From contig BCKK01000012.1 in NCBI GenBank assembly GCA_001600615.1, positions 1-64,000 of the forward strand: 64,000 bases of DNA, read 5' to 3'. Source of the stretch: Dioszegia crocea. Lineage: Eukaryota > Basidiomycota > Tremellomycetes > Tremellales > Bulleribasidiaceae. Shown here in pieces: positions 32,417 to 43,677 of the stretch. Positions within the stretch are counted from its first letter, which is position 1. The number at the start of each line of letters is the position of its first letter. Both the position numbers and the translations under genes were made by a program. The notes beneath the pieces are model-generated. The model was not told the DNA's origin, did no database searches, and saw only the letters and a list, made by a program, of their open reading frames with translations.

Positions 32417-35400
32417 CTACTGATGCGCCCTGATAGCTCCTTCCCCCTCAGCCAGCTCACGCCCCATGACCATACCCCAAACATTCCCCTCCAACACCTC
32501 CGCCCTCAACCCTCGCCCAACTCCCATATCTACCAACAACTCCTCATCCCTACCCTTCTCTCCTTTCACATCCAGCCCCAAAACTCGACTAGCCAACAAC
32601 ATCCATTTCGCCGCATTACCCACTGTCCAGAAGTCCTCCGATGTAGCAGCTTTATCAGCCTTGATAGGGATCATTGGCCGATCGAAATCTCGGACGAACG
32701 CCTCGGCGACGGCGTTGGGGTCAGATTTCCTCCCTTCCTCTTCTTGACCCGGCGCCTCCCCATTGATCTGTCCAATATCCGCCTTGTCCAACTTCCTCTC
32801 ATCCGATACATCCCTCTTGACTTTCTCCTTCCCGGTATGTATGTCGATCAGGAGCGAAGCGACCGCCTCGGAGTCACCCGAGGGGACTATCCATCCGTTT
32901 TCGCCTTGCTTGACTTGGAGTGGGATTCCGCCAGCGTCCGAGGCTATGATGGGGACGCGCTTATTGATGGCTTCGGTAACTTTGACTTCGAAGCCTTCGC
33001 TATGGGTGTCAGCTTGGTCGTTTGGCTGTACTCGAGGTCGAGGAGATCACCGGATTGGGCGTCTTAGTGGGGGATTGGGAGAATGAGCTCCGTAGACTCA
33101 CCGAGTAGATAATTGCGTAGCTACCCATGCACCTTGCAATATACAACCCAATATTGAATCACTAGGCGGCGCCCGAACAACGGCCACATCACCAGAAACA
33201 AGCTTATATTCCTCCTTCCCGAGCGTCTACGAGAGTTAGCTACCGGTCAAACTAGAAGTCAATGAACGCACCTCGTGTATCTGCTCGCTACGAGGGGATC
33301 AGCTGAGGTCAATCGAATGATGAAGGCTGCAAGCGATAACAGAGGGCACGGAGGGTAACTAGGGGGACCTTCTGACTCACTAGATCAACGTCCCATCTGG
33401 ATCATCCACACTCCCATGACCCATAATGATCAGCTGCGGACCTCCATCTTCTGGCGCATTGTCTAGCTTTTCTAGCTTTTGTCGGAATTTGAGGTAAGCT
33501 TCAAGCAAGACATCAATACCTAATAGTGATCAGCGGATTGTCTTCAACCGAGACTGAAGTGACTCACCCTTCGAAGGATCGAATCGGCCTATTTGGCAGA
33601 TATATCCCTGAGCGATCAGCCTTCAGCCCGATGAGATTCGCGACGTACCCTGTCCCAATCGATGATATTGCCTCCTTGCGATCGAGCCAGATCATTGAAG
33701 ACCTGTCTGTAGTACTGGACTGAGGCTGCACCGTAAGGCTTATTTAGGCCATCCAGGGGACTGTAGAGATCAGTAAAGCATCACCGACATTGAAGTTGGA
33801 AGAGCGAAACATAGAGATTGTAGCCAGTATGATTGATGGGAGGCGGGGATTGAGGAGGGAAGAGTCACTACTGGAAGAGGGGGTTTGGGGGGGAAGGGTC
33901 CCTACTCACTCGGTCGATGGGGCCATGTACAGTACCGGCAGACTATCCCTTACGCATTTAGGCACAAATTCCTTGACTGGATGCTGGAATATCAGCTTTG
34001 ACAGATGGAGACAGTCTGCGTCGTAGCTGACTCACCGCCAAGAAGAGATCGACATCCTTGATGAAGCTGTATAAGTAATTCCACGTTCTGTGTTGAGGGG
34101 TTGAAGGGTCGTCCGTCAGGGCAGATTGGACTAGACGAGTCAGCTTGGCCAGGTTGCTTTGCAGTGCTTGTATGATAGATGATATTGGGGCTGGGAGTTG
34201 CACTGTGCAGCCTGGGAGGGTGAAGAGGCTGAGTTGGACTTACTTTGGATATGTGAGCGGAAGATGATTTTGGAATCAGGTCGGTGTTTCTTGATTATGG
34301 GCACGAGAGCCGATACTGATCATTCGGTCAGCTCAATTACCCCTACTGGTTGAGGGAAGACAGCTTACATTGAGGATCATCAATGACGATCAAATCCGCA
34401 TCGATAGCTCCATCCGCCCAGAACTTCTCGTCTACACATCAGCTCAACCCCACCGACTCCAAAGCCAACGTACAATTCTGCTCAGTCCAAGCTTCAAACC
34501 ACCGCTTATCTTCATCATTCATCTCTTCCCCTTCCTCCGCCACACCCTGAAGCACATTATGTATCTTCCGCTTCGTTATGTCAAACACCGCCGGATGACC
34601 CTCGGGGGTATACCACTTGACATCCAGCCCTACGAGACGCCAGAGCCTGATAAGGGCGTGTCGCATTAGAGCAACCCCGCCACCTTGGGGTGTGGCGCTG
34701 AAGAAGGCGATGGAGGTGCGGTGGGTGGTTAGGTGGGTTGAGAGGGCGATGAAGCGGGCCCAGAGCTGAGGGATTAGCGTGATCCGTTCGGTTGGAGCGC
34801 GGGGATATATGGTGTTCGTAAAGGCTCGCAGGAAGAAGTGCTCAGAACAAGGAAGTGAACTGAGGTGTAGACTCACTTCTGGTGATGTGCTCTGCTCGTA
34901 TTGTAGCAGACTACACAGCTGAACCCGTTTATCGCAATCAACAAGCACGTGGTGGTCCTTTGGGTCGGTATCCGCTGTAGTGGCTGAGTGTGTGGCCTAG
35001 GCGAGTCAGCTCTGACTCCCATCAACTTTTGAATGCAGATGACAGGCGTGGAGCTCACCGGATGTAAGAATTTGAGCGCACCTTGCACCGCACTAGTCGC
35101 GCCAGCTTCGGTAGGCAATGGGGGTAGTTTTGTGAACATTGATGTGGCTGGTGCGATGATGAATCTGAAAGCTGAGTCAGCATAGCCCAAGCATAAGAAA
35201 CAGCAGGAGGGATTATTGAAGAGGGGAGAAGAGGGGAACATACGGGATAGCGTCCAAGTGTAGCCAGACGGTAGCGGCGAATTCAACCCCTTTCACATCT
35301 TTCAATTCGTCCGGTATGGGCTCTGCAACAGCCACCACTCTGATCTGTCGTATCAGCCTGACTCTTGCCATTGATAATATATAATGTTAACGCACATCCA

Positions 35401-35743
35401 TCTTCTTCTCTTCTTGCAGCCGTGTCAACTTGTCCAACACCTCCCCAGCCATACCATGTGCCGCTTGGACCCTACTCTCTTCATCGCCCTCCTTCAGGTC
35501 GAAGTCTCGGTGAAAAGTCTCTGACTCAACGACGCCAGTCCCATCATGCAGTACCATCGTATATTCCATATCCCTTGACTTAGGGTCTGCAGATCCAGCA
35601 TCAGAGTTTGGCTTGGCATGATGCAGGGTGAAGGCCATGCCTACGAAGATCTCTTGGATCTTTGTGGGGTGTCTAGCGGAGCTGTGAGAAAGCTGGCGAT
35701 GGCCGCTTTTTCGAGCATGACCGGGTTGTTCTCCTCCTGCCAT
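32417..35743 (-). CDS. trehalose phosphorylase (retaining, GT4 type; ccg-9-like)
   Basis: It reversibly splits trehalose with phosphate to glucose and alpha-glucose-1-phosphate. The start ATG at 35743 begins MAGGEQPGHARKSGHRQLSH, then IQEIFVGMAFTLHHA, lining up with the N-terminus of basidiomycete enzymes. The first Rossmann half has HRTSIAFFSATPQGGGVALM, RHALIRLWRLVGLDVKWYTP and ITKRKIHNVLQGVAEEG, the characteristic motif of this family. Further exons read KKHRPDSKIIFRSHIQ, YLYSFIKDVDLFLAHPVKEF, GYICQIGRFDPSKGIDVLLE and PQLIIMGHGSVDDPDG, and the C-terminal half ends with SDAGGIPLQVKQGENGWIVP. It has about ten short introns. An alternative upstream frame starting near 35862 was rejected because no normal intron joins it. 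Confidence 0.9.
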
Positions 35744-35841
35744 GTTCCTTTATTGCTTTGGAGGGGGAAGGTAATGTATGGATGGACATGGGAGATATCA
35801 TCAGACAGGGCAATGTATGGGTTGCTGGGCAGGCTGAGGCA

Positions 35842-35908
35842 TGACGTAAGTGTCTCGGACATGACCGACTATGACGAACCGCTTGGCGAGCCTTTGCCCC
35901 TCTCCCCT
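35842..35908. promoter_or_regulatory. CRE-like and STRE-like sites in a divergent promoter
   Basis: The 227 bases between the trehalose phosphorylase start (35743, minus) and the inhibitor start (35971, plus) hold TGACGTAA at 35842-35849, a CRE/ATF-type site, and two CCCCT stress-response cores at 35897-35901 and 35904-35908. CCCCT alone is common, so the claim rests on the combination and on the short shared promoter. Stress control is inferred. Confidence 0.35.
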
Positions 35909-35970
35909 TGTCCATCTCTCTACCTACAACTACACAGACAAGCTAGCAATCCCGCGACAAGCAAGCATAA

Positions 35971-36568
35971 ATGGCGGACCACAGCAACAGTGAGTTATCC
36001 CTCGAAAAAAAATCTGCGGGTCAGCTCGCCAACACTTAGTCATCATCACTTTCCAGAAGGGCTCATCCGCCGAGGATAGGTCCAAGTTGCTGGATGACCT
36101 GAAGGGCAAAGGTATGCTAGTCTGCTTGTTATACTCTTCATCTCAGGCTAAAAGCTTACAAACCAGGTGCTCAGGTCGTAAAGGATGAAAGCTTGAACTC
36201 TCCCAGTATGTCTGCCTTCTCGCGGCGTCTGTGTGACCAGACTCCACCTTCGCCGATCATCTTTGTCCATGACCCGCTCTTCCCACTTGTCTGCGTCGAC
36301 TTCTATCGACTCTAGCTGACCGTATAGTCATGCCCTTCGTGGTAGTGTCGATGCCTGACAAGCACTTCGAATCGCTCCAATCGGACAGTCTCCAGGGCCA
36401 CTCAGTCGTTAAGACCGTTGGTAAGTCCAGTCTTTCCGTTTTCCTATCATGCTGTATAATCACTTGGCAACTATACCGTTGCATGTATCTCGCTCTTGTA
36501 CCTTGCAGTCGCGCTAGACCTGGCTGACTACAACAGAGAAGGACGGAGAAATGCGGATCCAGGTCTAG
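35971..36568 (+). CDS. inhibitor I9-type small protein (Pbi2-like proteinase B inhibitor)
   Basis: Five small exons (35971-35989, 36040-36111, 36167-36205, 36328-36420, 36537-36568) join in frame to 84 residues; introns have GTGAGT, GTATGC, GTATGT and GTAAGT donors. The product starts MADHSNIIITFQKGSSAEDR, continues KLLDDLKGKGAQVVKDE, then IMPFVVVSMPDKHFESLQSD, and ends KTVEKDGEMRIQV. This is the I9/propeptide-inhibitor fold: first strand IIITF, helix, GA.V..E.., PF..V.MPD strand, helix and VEKDGE strand. Yeast Pbi2 inhibits vacuolar proteinase B and takes part in vacuole fusion. No signal peptide is present, as in Pbi2. The frame is split so finely that no single exon exceeds 31 codons. Confidence 0.82.
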
Positions 36569-37225
36569 ACAGAGTTCACCCCAGTCCTTTGTGCGGGATC
36601 GAACGTATGCAATATTTCTGTATTGCGAATCGTTCGCCGACTCGCTGTTTTAAGGGTGATAGATAGACGAGGCGGCTGTCAACCGACAAGCGGCGGAGCT
36701 TGGACAGCGGTGCTATCATGTCAGCGTGAAGTAATTTTACGAAAAATCCCGAAAAGCTTCTCCCGCTGAGTCCGATATGCTTCGCAATCCCGCCCCCTGC
36801 GATCGTGTGCAGACCCATATATTTGTCTTCTGAGCGTCAACATTCGTGCGCCTAGAGTCCCAATGAGGACAGTATTGGGCTCAACTATGGTCCATGACCC
36901 AGTGAGGAATGAGGAGTCGGGAGCAAAAAGTTGCCGCATTGAGAAGTGAGTGCATACGTAATCTGGAGGACGCGTAATAGTCGACGCGTCGAAAGTCAAC
37001 AACAAATTCAGTCATTTCACTATACATCTCTACTCTACATTGTACCTCTCTTCCGCCACTGACGTACCCTACACAACCGAGAGGATCGACGTCGTGCTCT
37101 TCGCTTGAAGCTCGAAAGAAAGGTCAGGCCTGGAGAAACAGGGATATTTTCTGTTGAAGGCATCGCTCGTCGACTGGCCTCATCGAGGATAATAGCGCTG
37201 TTGTCGTTGAGCACCGGCCGCCAAG
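36569..37225. other. intergenic, SMC2 promoter region
   Basis: No gene was seen; the minus-strand open frames here have no recognisable pattern. It holds a pair of ACGCGT boxes listed separately. Confidence 0.5.
36970..36989. promoter_or_regulatory. paired MCB-like ACGCGT boxes upstream of SMC2
   Basis: ACGCGT occurs at 36970-36975 and 36984-36989, 8 bases apart and about 237 bases upstream of the SMC2 start. MCB boxes (ACGCGT) bind MBF (Mbp1/Swi6 type) and drive G1/S transcription of replication and chromosome genes in fungi. A single box is expected by chance about once in 4 kb; a pair this close is not. Confidence 0.5.
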
Positions 37226-40200
37226 ATGAGGATCGAAGAATTGATCTTGGAGGGTGAGCTTACCTTTCTTGACCGCTTAGTATAACCAAAGCTGATTCAG
37301 TAGGCTTCAAGTCTTATCCCGTTAGGACGACAATAACGGGTACGTCCACTTCTTTCAGCCACCAGTGACTCTGGGACGATAAGCAGGACTGCGGCTGACT
37401 TCCCCAGGATTCGACGAGTCCTTCAATGCCATCACTGGTCTGAACGGATCTGGGAAGTCGAATATCCTCGATGCGATATGTTTTGTTCTAGGAATAACGA
37501 ATATGCAATCGGTAAGCTAGCGACTCAGCTGCATTTTCAAGATTCACCGAGCTGACACGGTAGGTTCGAGCGAACAACCTTATGGACTTGATATACAAAC
37601 GGTGAGTTTTCTTTCTCGCAGTACGGTCACCGAACCATAGGGATGCCGAAGCTGACCCTCATAGAGGCCAAGCAGGGGTAACCAAAGCCGCCGTCACTTT
37701 AGTCTTCAACAATACCGACCGCCTTACCTCTCCACAGGGTTTCGAGACCATCCCCCAAATAACAGTCACTCGTCAAATATCAGTAGGCAACATCTCAAAG
37801 TACCTCCTGAACGGTCATAAATCCACGCTCCAATCCCTTCAAAACCTCTTCCAGAGTGTACAGCTCAATATCAATAATCCGAATTTCCTCATTATGCAAG
37901 GGAAAATTACGAAAGTTTTGAATATGAAACCGGCGGAGATTTTGGGGATGGTGGAGGAGGCTGCGGGGACTAGGATGTTTGAGGAACGGAAAGAGAAGGC
38001 GGTTAAGACTATGGGGAGGAAAGATAAGAAAGTTGAGGAGATTGAAAGTGTGAGTCTGCGATCGGCTTTTAGTTGGGTATAAGTCAGGGCTGGTCGGGAG
38101 AGGTCATGTCGAGAAATGCTGAAAGTGGATGTGGGGATGAAGTCGGACGTTGGTGGAACTCGGGTACAAGACGAGCCGAGATAAGGGAGAGCTCAGGACC
38201 TACACCAAGACGGAAGAAGATCTAAGCTTCCCGTCCATATCTTCGAAACCCCCAAATTCCACATACACCATGCCCTCACTCAACATTCTCCTCGCTCAAC
38301 CCAAATGCATCAGCGCTGACTCAACAGCTCCTTCGAGAAGAAATCGATCCCAAACTTGAAAAGCTACGAGGAGAAAAACGGGCTTATCTAGATTATCAAA
38401 AGGCCACTTCGGAGCTCGAACGCCTTACACGCCTGGTGAAGGCTTACGAGTGGACTTTGTCGGTGGAGAAGGTTAAGAAGGCCGAGGAGAACCTGGGGCG
38501 GAAGAAGGGGGATGTCCAGGGTCAAAGAGAGGAGGTTCAGAGGGGTGGGAGGGAGTTGGAAGGGATGGAAGGGGAGATTCAGGATATTAGGGCGAGGAGA
38601 GAGAAGGTGAGTTTTCGGGTTTGAGGTGGGGTTTTGATAGGGGTGGATCGAGTGAAACATGGCGACGGAGTGAGGGTACGGGAATTTGGAAGTGCGTTGT
38701 GCACTGGGACAATGGTGGGAGATTCGGCGTGGACAAGAAAAGAAATGCGAAAGAAGAAGGATAGAGAACAGTTATTGGAGGCCTCTGTCGTCATTATCTC
38801 AAGCTCCAGCTGACATCTGCAGGAAATGGCCAAAGGCGGTAAAGTCCAAGCTCTCACCGACGCCGTCAACACTCTAGATAACGAGCTCGTCAAAACCAAA
38901 ACCCAGCTCGAGATCAAAGAGGGGACAGTGAAGGATGATTTGAAGCGTGTCGAAGCGGCCAAGAAGGCAGTTAAGGAGGTAAGCTCTACTCCTCTGTTCT
39001 AGCAAGAAGCCTAAGCTGACATCGTAGCTCGAGAAATCTCTCGAAGAAAAGCGTGCGTCAACCACCACGCAATCAGCCGCATTCGCCGAATTCCGCCTAG
39101 CCTTCGACAGTGCCGCAGCCGACTTGGCCAAAATTGAAGAATTGCTCCAGACACTGCTTACGGGTCTATCATCCTCTTCGGCTGGTGACGAGGGAGCCTC
39201 GGGAGGATATATGGGTCAAGTCGCTACTGCTAAAGCGGCACTGGCGGCAGCGGGGACAGAGGCAGAGCAGGCCAAATTGAAGATTGGGTTAGCGGAGAAG
39301 GAGATTAAAGAGAAAGAACCTCGGGCGAAGAAGGCCATGAAGGAGGGTGAGGGGTTGTTGAAGGAGTTGGAAAGTAAGAAAGGGGAGGTTGGGAGGTTGG
39401 AGGGGAAATTGGGTAAGATGGAGTGGGATGAAGGAAGAGAGGGCGGGTTGGAGGAGAGGAAGAGGGGGGCTGGGGAACGGTTGGGTGGGTTGATGGAGGT
39501 GAGTCTTGGTTCTGGATTTACGAGTTTCCTGGAGATCGGCGGGCACCTTAGTGGGTATCAGCGATTGCTGGCTAGTATGGAAGGTTGCTGTGCGCTGAAG
39601 GAGAGACATCAGTTAGGGAAATCATACATCAGTTCCCATTGCTGACTCTCAGAAACGCGACGCCCTCAAATCCCGCCTGGCATCCACAGACTTCACCTAT
39701 TCCGACCCAACGCCCAACTTTGACCGATCGACCGTCAAGGGCCTAGTGGCGAACCTCATTGATCTAGACGAGACGAATTACAAATCATCGACTGCGCTTG
39801 AGATTTGCGCGGGTGGGAAGTTGTATAATGTCGTGGTGGAGGATGAGAAGGTTGGGAGTTTGTTGTTGGAGAAGGGTAAATTGAGGAAGAGGGTGACGAT
39901 TATTCCGTTGAATAAGATTAATGCGTTTAGGATGAGTGCTGAGGTGAGTTTTTGGCTGTGGTGGGGTGTGATTTGGGTCTGGGTTGGTAATGCGGTGTTG
40001 TGTATGGTGCGAAGATGCGGGAGGGGATCGGAGATGGCGACAGGGGACATTTTACCCAGTCTTACTTCCTGACTATGAATCTCCAACTCTTTGATCCCTC
40101 ACTGATGTCTTAGAAAATCGCCGCAGCTCAATCTATAGCCCCGGGGAAAGTGAACCTCGCTCTCTCCTTAATCGGTCACCCAGCCTCAGTCTCCGCAGCC

Positions 40201-43020
40201 ATGTCATACGTCTTCGGCGACGTCTTCATCTGCGCCGACAAGACCTCAGCGCAAGCAGTAACATTCAACAAATCCATTGGTGTCCGCTCTGTGACACTAG
40301 AAGGCGACGTCTATGACCCTTCTGGAACGTTATCGGGCGGCGCGGCACCTAGCTCAGGCGGGGTTTTGGTTCAGGTCCAAAAGCTCAAAGAGGTCGAAAG
40401 GGAGATTGAAGATTGTCGGAGAATAATAAATGAGGTGGATAGGGAATTGGAGGGGAGTAGGAAAGTTATGGAGGCGTTTAAGAAGGATAGGAGAGAGTTG
40501 GAGTTGAGGAGGCACGAGGTTGGGTTGTTACAGGAGCAGGTTGGAGGGAGTAATGCTACCAAGGTGAGAGGTCGTGGCGATTCTGAGACATGGTGATCGA
40601 GAGTGGCGAAATGTGACCAAGAGGACATTACTGATATGTTAGATCATCGCCGAAGTGGAGGCTGCCAAGACGCTCTTGGGGGAGATGAAACAGATCATCG
40701 ACTCTGCCAAAGAGAAGCAAAAGACTGCACAGGCTGAGGTGAAGCGGTTGGAGAAGGAAATGGCGGATTTCAAGAATAACAAGGATTCAAAGTTGATTGA
40801 AATCAAGGTGAGTTTTTGGCCTCTGAGTTTGGGGCCCATTGGGGAACTTTGGGAGCGAAGAGACAGTATATAATGAGAGACAATACTGATACCGTCCAGA
40901 CGGAAATTGCGTCCAAGAAGAAGGAACAGACTAAACGGAGTATAGAAGTCAAGAGTCGGCAAAAGCAAGTACAGACTGCAGAGTTGGAATTGCGTAAGTT
41001 ACATGTTTGGTTCGATACGTCTGAATCCCGACTTGAAGAGAGGGGTGAGCGGATGGAGGAGTGACGAACCTTGTAGTTGAGCCGAAACGGATCTGGTGGC
41101 CACCGGATTGGCCGGGATACGATGAGCATTTTGGGGATAGAAAGCTGATATCGTAGAACAACTAGAAACCGACGTTGAAGCTGCCCGTGCGGAAGTTGAA
41201 GAGGCGGCGTCGGGAGTTGGCAAGTCTAAGGGAGAGTTGGAGGCTTTGAAGGAGACTTATAAATTGCAAAAAGTGAGTGTGGACTTCGCCATGTCCAATC
41301 TACCTCGACTGACTCAATCCAACCATCCTCTTCCCTTTCTCCTCTACCGCCTCCTCGTACTGCTTATCTGTTTTCCGCCGGATCATCATCTTCCACCTCC
41401 TCCAATCTTCGTGTTCAAACGCTAACAATCAGAGCGACTACAAAGCCGCCGAATCTAAACTCCAAGCCGAACGCGCCGTGCTCGTAGCCTTCGATACAGA
41501 ACTTGCCGACCTCGAAAAGGACATCAAGAAGAAGAAGCAAGATATATCGGATGCTGAATTGAATGTCAAGAAGCTCGAACATGAGCTTGTGGCTTTGGGT
41601 AAAGAACGGGCAGGGGCTGAGGGTGTGAAGGAAGGGTTGGAGAGGATGTTTAGTTGGATCAAGGAGGATAGTGGGTGAGTGATTGTCCTTGGGCTTGAGA
41701 CATGGATCGGGGACGGGTGTGGGGAAGAGAAGCGGAGATGTGTTTTGACCTAGAAAGTAAAGTTGTTGCTAACCAAATAGGTACTTTGGGAAATCCGGAA
41801 CAATGTACGATTTCCAAGGCGTCAATCTCTCTGCGGCTCGAGATCAATGTCGGGATCTTGAAACTACGCAGAAGGGCATGGGTCGGAAAATCAATACGAA
41901 GGTCATGAATATGATTGATAAGTGAGTTGTTGGTTTGCTTCGCCCGAGCCTCCTCCCTTCCATCACCTTCCTCTTTCTCTTTCGGTTCATACCTTCTTTT
42001 GCCAGTCTATGCCCCACACTGTCCTACGTTTCTCAATGACTATCCTGTCCCTCTACCGCTCTTTTACCGAATTCTCCCGCTGTAAAAATCGCCCCATATC
42101 GGCCCGTGCTAACTCCCCAGTGTCGAGAAGAAGGAACAAGCCCTCAAGAAGATGATGGCAACTGTCGTCAAGGACAAATCTATGATTGAGGAGACTATCG
42201 TCGAGCTTGATAGGTATAAGCGGGATGCGCTGAGTAAGACTTGGGAGAAAGTGAATGTGTGAGTTGGGCCCCTTTTCCCAATCTTCCTCTTTGACTCATT
42301 CAATGCTCTCTCCTGCCCTCGGTAGAACTACGTTCACCCGCGCCCTCCCGTTTTATGTGGTAATCTCACTTAGAGGCTCCAAGCTGACTTGCCAGTGACT
42401 TTGGTCTTATCTTCGAAGAACTCCTCCCCGGAAACTTTGCAAAGCTTCAACCGCCCGAAGGACAAGATCTGACTGAGGGTTTGGAGGTGAAGGTTAGGCT
42501 GGGGAGTGTCTGGAAGGCCTCTTTGACCGAATTATCAGGTGGACAGAGGTACGTCATGGCTGTCTGGCTCAATTACTCGGATGCATGCTAATGGCCAGAT
42601 CCCTCATCGCTCTATCCCTCATCATGTCGCTCCTCCAATTCAAACCTGCCCCCATGTACATCCTGGACGAAATCGACGCTGCCCTCGATCTTCAACATAC
42701 TCAACATATTGGTACCCTCTTCCGAACGCGATTCAAGGGGAGTCAATTCATCGTGGTCTCGCTTAAGGAGGGACTGTTTACGAATGCCAATGTTCTTTTC
42801 AGGGCTAGATTCAGGGACGGGACCAGTGTTGTCGAGGTAAGTCTATGCTGTGTTTCAAAAGAGATGATGCTGACGACTACAGCGTACCGAGAGAAGAAGT
42901 CAGAATGCCATGTATGCAGGGGATAAGGAGAACAGGGAAGATGCCGGGGCCGGAGGAGGAGGTCGAGGGAAGGGAAGAGCTGGGCCGGCCCCAGCCTCAA
43001 GACCTGTGGCTGTGCGATAG
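37226..43020 (+). CDS. SMC2: condensin subunit SMC2
   Basis: Structural maintenance of chromosomes ATPase, partner of SMC4 in condensin. The start ATG at 37226 reads [20 protein letters not shown], then [20 protein letters not shown] with Walker A, and [20 protein letters not shown], a signature that separates SMC2 from other SMCs. [19 protein letters not shown] and [20 protein letters not shown] follow. Long coiled coils flank a hinge with [13 protein letters not shown] and [27 protein letters not shown] and [12 protein letters not shown], and [16 protein letters not shown]. The C-terminal head has [40 protein letters not shown] (signature) and [20 protein letters not shown] (Walker B). It ends in a Gly/Arg-rich tail at 43020. 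About twenty introns interrupt it. Confidence 0.96.
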
Positions 43021-43677
43021 GTTCATCTCCTATGTTGGCTTCCATTCTGTTCTTTCCGGGCGCTCTATGGTAGATAGCATCCATATCTGTACAATGTATC
43101 ACTGATAGGTGTGAGTGAGACGCGTCGACGCGACTTTCTTAGGCGTTTCAGAAAAGGCTCTGAAATTAGGTTCCGCGTCTACCGTAGTCCAGCCCTCACC
43201 AACACCCCTTGTCCTATGCATCCATGTCATCATCTATCCTCTGTACACTATCCTCACGCCTATGATACATGACGATCACGTACCGCACGATTAGACTACA
43301 GCGCTAGTCGCACGAATTTCCCGCGGCTCAATCCATCGAAGGGCTGTTGCGAAAACAAGGCCGAGCCTCTGCCCGAGTTTTAGTTTGAGGGTTAGCGTGC
43401 GGTGCGGTGATACATTGCCCAAAGCTCTCTACATCTACGTAGAGCGACATCCTGGCAGCTATCCGACAGCGACGCTCTTTCAGCTCTCACAAACCCTTGT
43501 CGACCACATCCATACCGCCGGCCGGTCCTTTCGAATTTTGCTTCTTGCCGCTCACCCCCACCGCCATCTCACCCCAGCCCCAGTCGATTACACCCCATCT
43601 AACGAACATCACCCACCACCAATTTGAAACGGTCCTAGGCGTCTTTGCCTTGGGGACTGCTTTCCCCATCTTTAGCC
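43021..43677. other. intergenic, chitin synthase promoter region
   Basis: No gene was seen. ACGCGT at 43120-43125 is followed directly by GACGCGA; the SMC2 box pair includes the same ten bases, GACGCGTCGA. It lies about 550 bases upstream of the chitin synthase start and 100 bases past the SMC2 stop. Confidence 0.45.

Noticed and set aside
35641..35862. Possible alternative first exon of trehalose phosphorylase (starting MSETLTSCLSLPSNPY)
   Set aside because: It looks protein-like, but no normal donor/acceptor pair links it to the main frame, while the frame from ATG 35743 is continuous and lines up with the N-terminus known for the family.
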